Part shown: in pieces, positions 62,904 through 64,000 of the stretch
Position numbering within the stretch: the first letter of the stretch is position 1
Layout: every line of letters starts with the position of its first letter
The notes under the pieces: generated by a model
Seen by the model: the letters and a program-made list of their open reading frames with translations, nothing else
The model's database searches: none
Told to the model about the DNA's origin: nothing
Position numbers and translations under genes: made by a program
Assembly: GCF_900099685.1 (NCBI RefSeq)
Contig: NZ_FNDW01000001.1
Coordinates: 248,001 to 312,000 of the forward strand
Reading direction: 5' to 3'
Source: Chryseobacterium taeanense
GTDB lineage: Bacteria > Bacteroidota > Bacteroidia > Flavobacteriales > Weeksellaceae
Length of the DNA stretch: 64,000 nt

Positions 62904-64000
62904 ATGAAGAAAATTTCTACTTTCTTAGTACTTCTTCTGTGTTTGCTTAACCTTGGAGTCATACCTGACATCTATGGGCAGACACCTGCCGGATTACCTT
63001 ATTCCCAAGACTTTAATACCACAAATGATTTCACACTTCTCAATGGGACTCAGACAAATAAGTGGTTTTACGGTTCTGCAACAGGAAATCCCGCCAATTC
63101 ACTTTACATTTCAAACAATGCTGCTGCCAATGCGTATAACACAGGCTCGTCAAGCGTCGTGCAGGCCTACAGAGATTTTACAATTCCTGCAGGAACTACA
63201 AATGCAACCTTAATGTTTGACTGGAAAGGAGACGGAGAATCTATCTGGGATTATTTAAGAGTATGGATGGTGCCTGCGACTTATACGCCGACCGTCGGAA
63301 CTCAGATTACTGCCGGTGGTGGAAGGATCCAGATCGGAGCCAACTTTAATCAGCAGACAACATGGCAAAATTATTTTAATGCAGGAGTTAACCTGAGTTC
63401 TTTTGCAGGAGGTACTATGCGTCTTGTTTTTGAATGGCGAAATGACGGAAGTGGTGGTACTCAGCCGCCTATTGCTATTGATAATATCAACTTAAGTATT
63501 CCTACCTGTAAAGTTCCTCAGAATATTCAGGTAACAAGTGTAGGATCGAATACAGCATCAATAAGCTGGACGGCTCCTTCGCCTGCTCCTGCAGCGGGTT
63601 ATCAGATTTATATGACAACCACTAACGTTCCTCCTACATCTTCAACGGCACCTACTTATACATCTACAGGAACTTCAGCGACATTGTCTCCGTTGGTGCC
63701 AAACACTACTTATTATTTCTGGGTACGTTCTGTTTGTTCAGGAACAGATACCAGCTTTTGGATAGCAGGATCAAGCTTTACAACAACGCAGATCCCGGCA
63801 ACAATTCCTTATGTGCAGAATTTCTCAACAGGCAACGATCTTCAGCTTTCTAACGGAACTCAGACAAATAAATGGTTGTATGGTTCTGCAACGGGAAATC
63901 CTGCCAACTCACTTTATATTTCAAATACGAACGGTACAACGAATGCTTACAGTACAAGTTCAACGAGTGTAGTTCATGCATTCAGGGATATTATTGTGCC
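62904..64000 (+). CDS. Modular secreted adhesin-like protein with fibronectin III domains (3' end beyond window)
   Basis: From ATG 62904 the frame is open to the window edge (365 codons). A signal peptide (about 1-28, ending IYGQ) is followed by a jelly-roll domain of the choice-of-anchor-J type (LPYSQDFNTTNDFTLLNGTQ to PPIAIDNINLSI) and a fibronectin III domain (VPQNIQVTSVGSNTASISWT to WVRSVCSGTD). Then the jelly-roll starts again (IPYVQNFSTGNDLQLSNGTQ), 270 codons after the first. Such proteins in Flavobacteriia normally end in a T9SS sorting domain, which would lie outside the window. Likely surface or secreted and binding glycans or proteins. Confidence 0.85.
   Translation, partial: MKKISTFLVLLLCLLNLGVIPDIYGQTPAGLPYSQDFNTTNDFTLLNGTQTNKWFYGSATGNPANSLYISNNAAANAYNTGSSSVVQAYRDFTIPAGTTNATLMFDWKGDGESIWDYLRVWMVPATYTPTVGTQITAGGGRIQIGANFNQQTTWQNYFNAGVNLSSFAGGTMRLVFEWRNDGSGGTQPPIAIDNINLSIPTCKVPQNIQVTSVGSNTASISWTAPSPAPAAGYQIYMTTTNVPPTSSTAPTYTSTGTSATLSPLVPNTTYYFWVRSVCSGTDTSFWIAGSSFTTTQIPATIPYVQNFSTGNDLQLSNGTQTNKWLYGSATGNPANSLYISNTNGTTNAYSTSSTSVVHAFRDIIV

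Overview
The window looks like a stretch of chromosome from a member of the Bacteroidota, class Flavobacteriia, most likely Chryseobacterium or a close relative. The DNA is AT-rich. Promoters follow the Bacteroidetes pattern of TTG, 17-20 bases, then TANNTTTG, and genes lack obvious Shine-Dalgarno sequences. Secreted proteins carry type IX secretion (T9SS) C-terminal sorting domains, there is a TonB-dependent siderophore receptor, and the cbb3 oxidase has the fused CcoN-CcoO subunit typical of the phylum. Almost everything is chromosomal housekeeping or envelope biology. No phage, insertion sequence or CRISPR array was seen.

Layout. 1-6.4 kb: the outer-membrane assembly pair tamB-tamL (minus strand, tamL cut by the window edge). 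6.7-9.9 kb: a two-gene cbb3 oxidase operon. 10.1-14.1 kb: a small XRE regulator, tRNA-Gln, menE-arfB, a deoxyhypusine-synthase-like gene, a 48-residue mini-gene next to a GC-rich repeat, and an alkyltransferase-like protein. 14.2-23 kb: htpG, recA, an MpaB-type oxygenase gene, an AT-rich 660-residue lipoprotein gene and pfkA-gapA. 23.2-25.9 kb: a radical-SAM/partner pair predicted to act in DNA repair, with a ParDE toxin-antitoxin module between the partners. 26-31 kb: a class II HMG-CoA reductase, a DUF423 membrane protein, a 41-bp tandem repeat array, sucC, an MscS channel and a 1-Cys peroxiredoxin.

31-38 kb: a small outer-membrane protein, a siderophore receptor with a PepSY partner, a Gfo/Idh/MocA oxidoreductase and an ABC-F ATPase. 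38.4-46.6 kb: a frameshifted DUF1761 gene, an acyltransferase-like protein, a GH25 lysozyme, ndh-trmD, an EEP-family nuclease/phosphatase, an Lrp regulator with deoC, and dusB. 46.7-54.9 kb: two large outer-membrane beta-barrel proteins with TTG starts flank two T9SS-secreted proteins whose sorting tails are nearly identical. 54.9-60.8 kb: a fused pyrE-pyrF gene resembling eukaryotic UMP synthase, DUF1232, two thioredoxin-fold proteins, aroC and a polytopic membrane protein. 60.8-64 kb: three small lipoproteins and the start of a modular T9SS-type adhesin with 270-residue repeats, cut by the window edge.

The genes fall into working groups: envelope assembly (TamB/TamL, T9SS cargo, barrels, lysozyme), respiration (CcoNOP, NDH-2, MenE, SucC), central carbon metabolism (PfkA, GapA, DeoC), nucleotide and aromatic synthesis (PyrEF, AroC), DNA and RNA maintenance (RecA, the ATL protein, the radical-SAM pair, TrmD, DusB, ArfB) and stress (HtpG, peroxiredoxin, MscS). 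I did not find one large undescribed system. The best leads are the toxin-antitoxin module lodged inside the repair pair, the A/B-alternating 41-bp array upstream of sucC, the UMP-synthase-like fusion, the M1-like barrel protein without zinc ligands, the AT-rich lipoprotein, and several promoters placed so close to ATG that leaderless mRNAs are likely.
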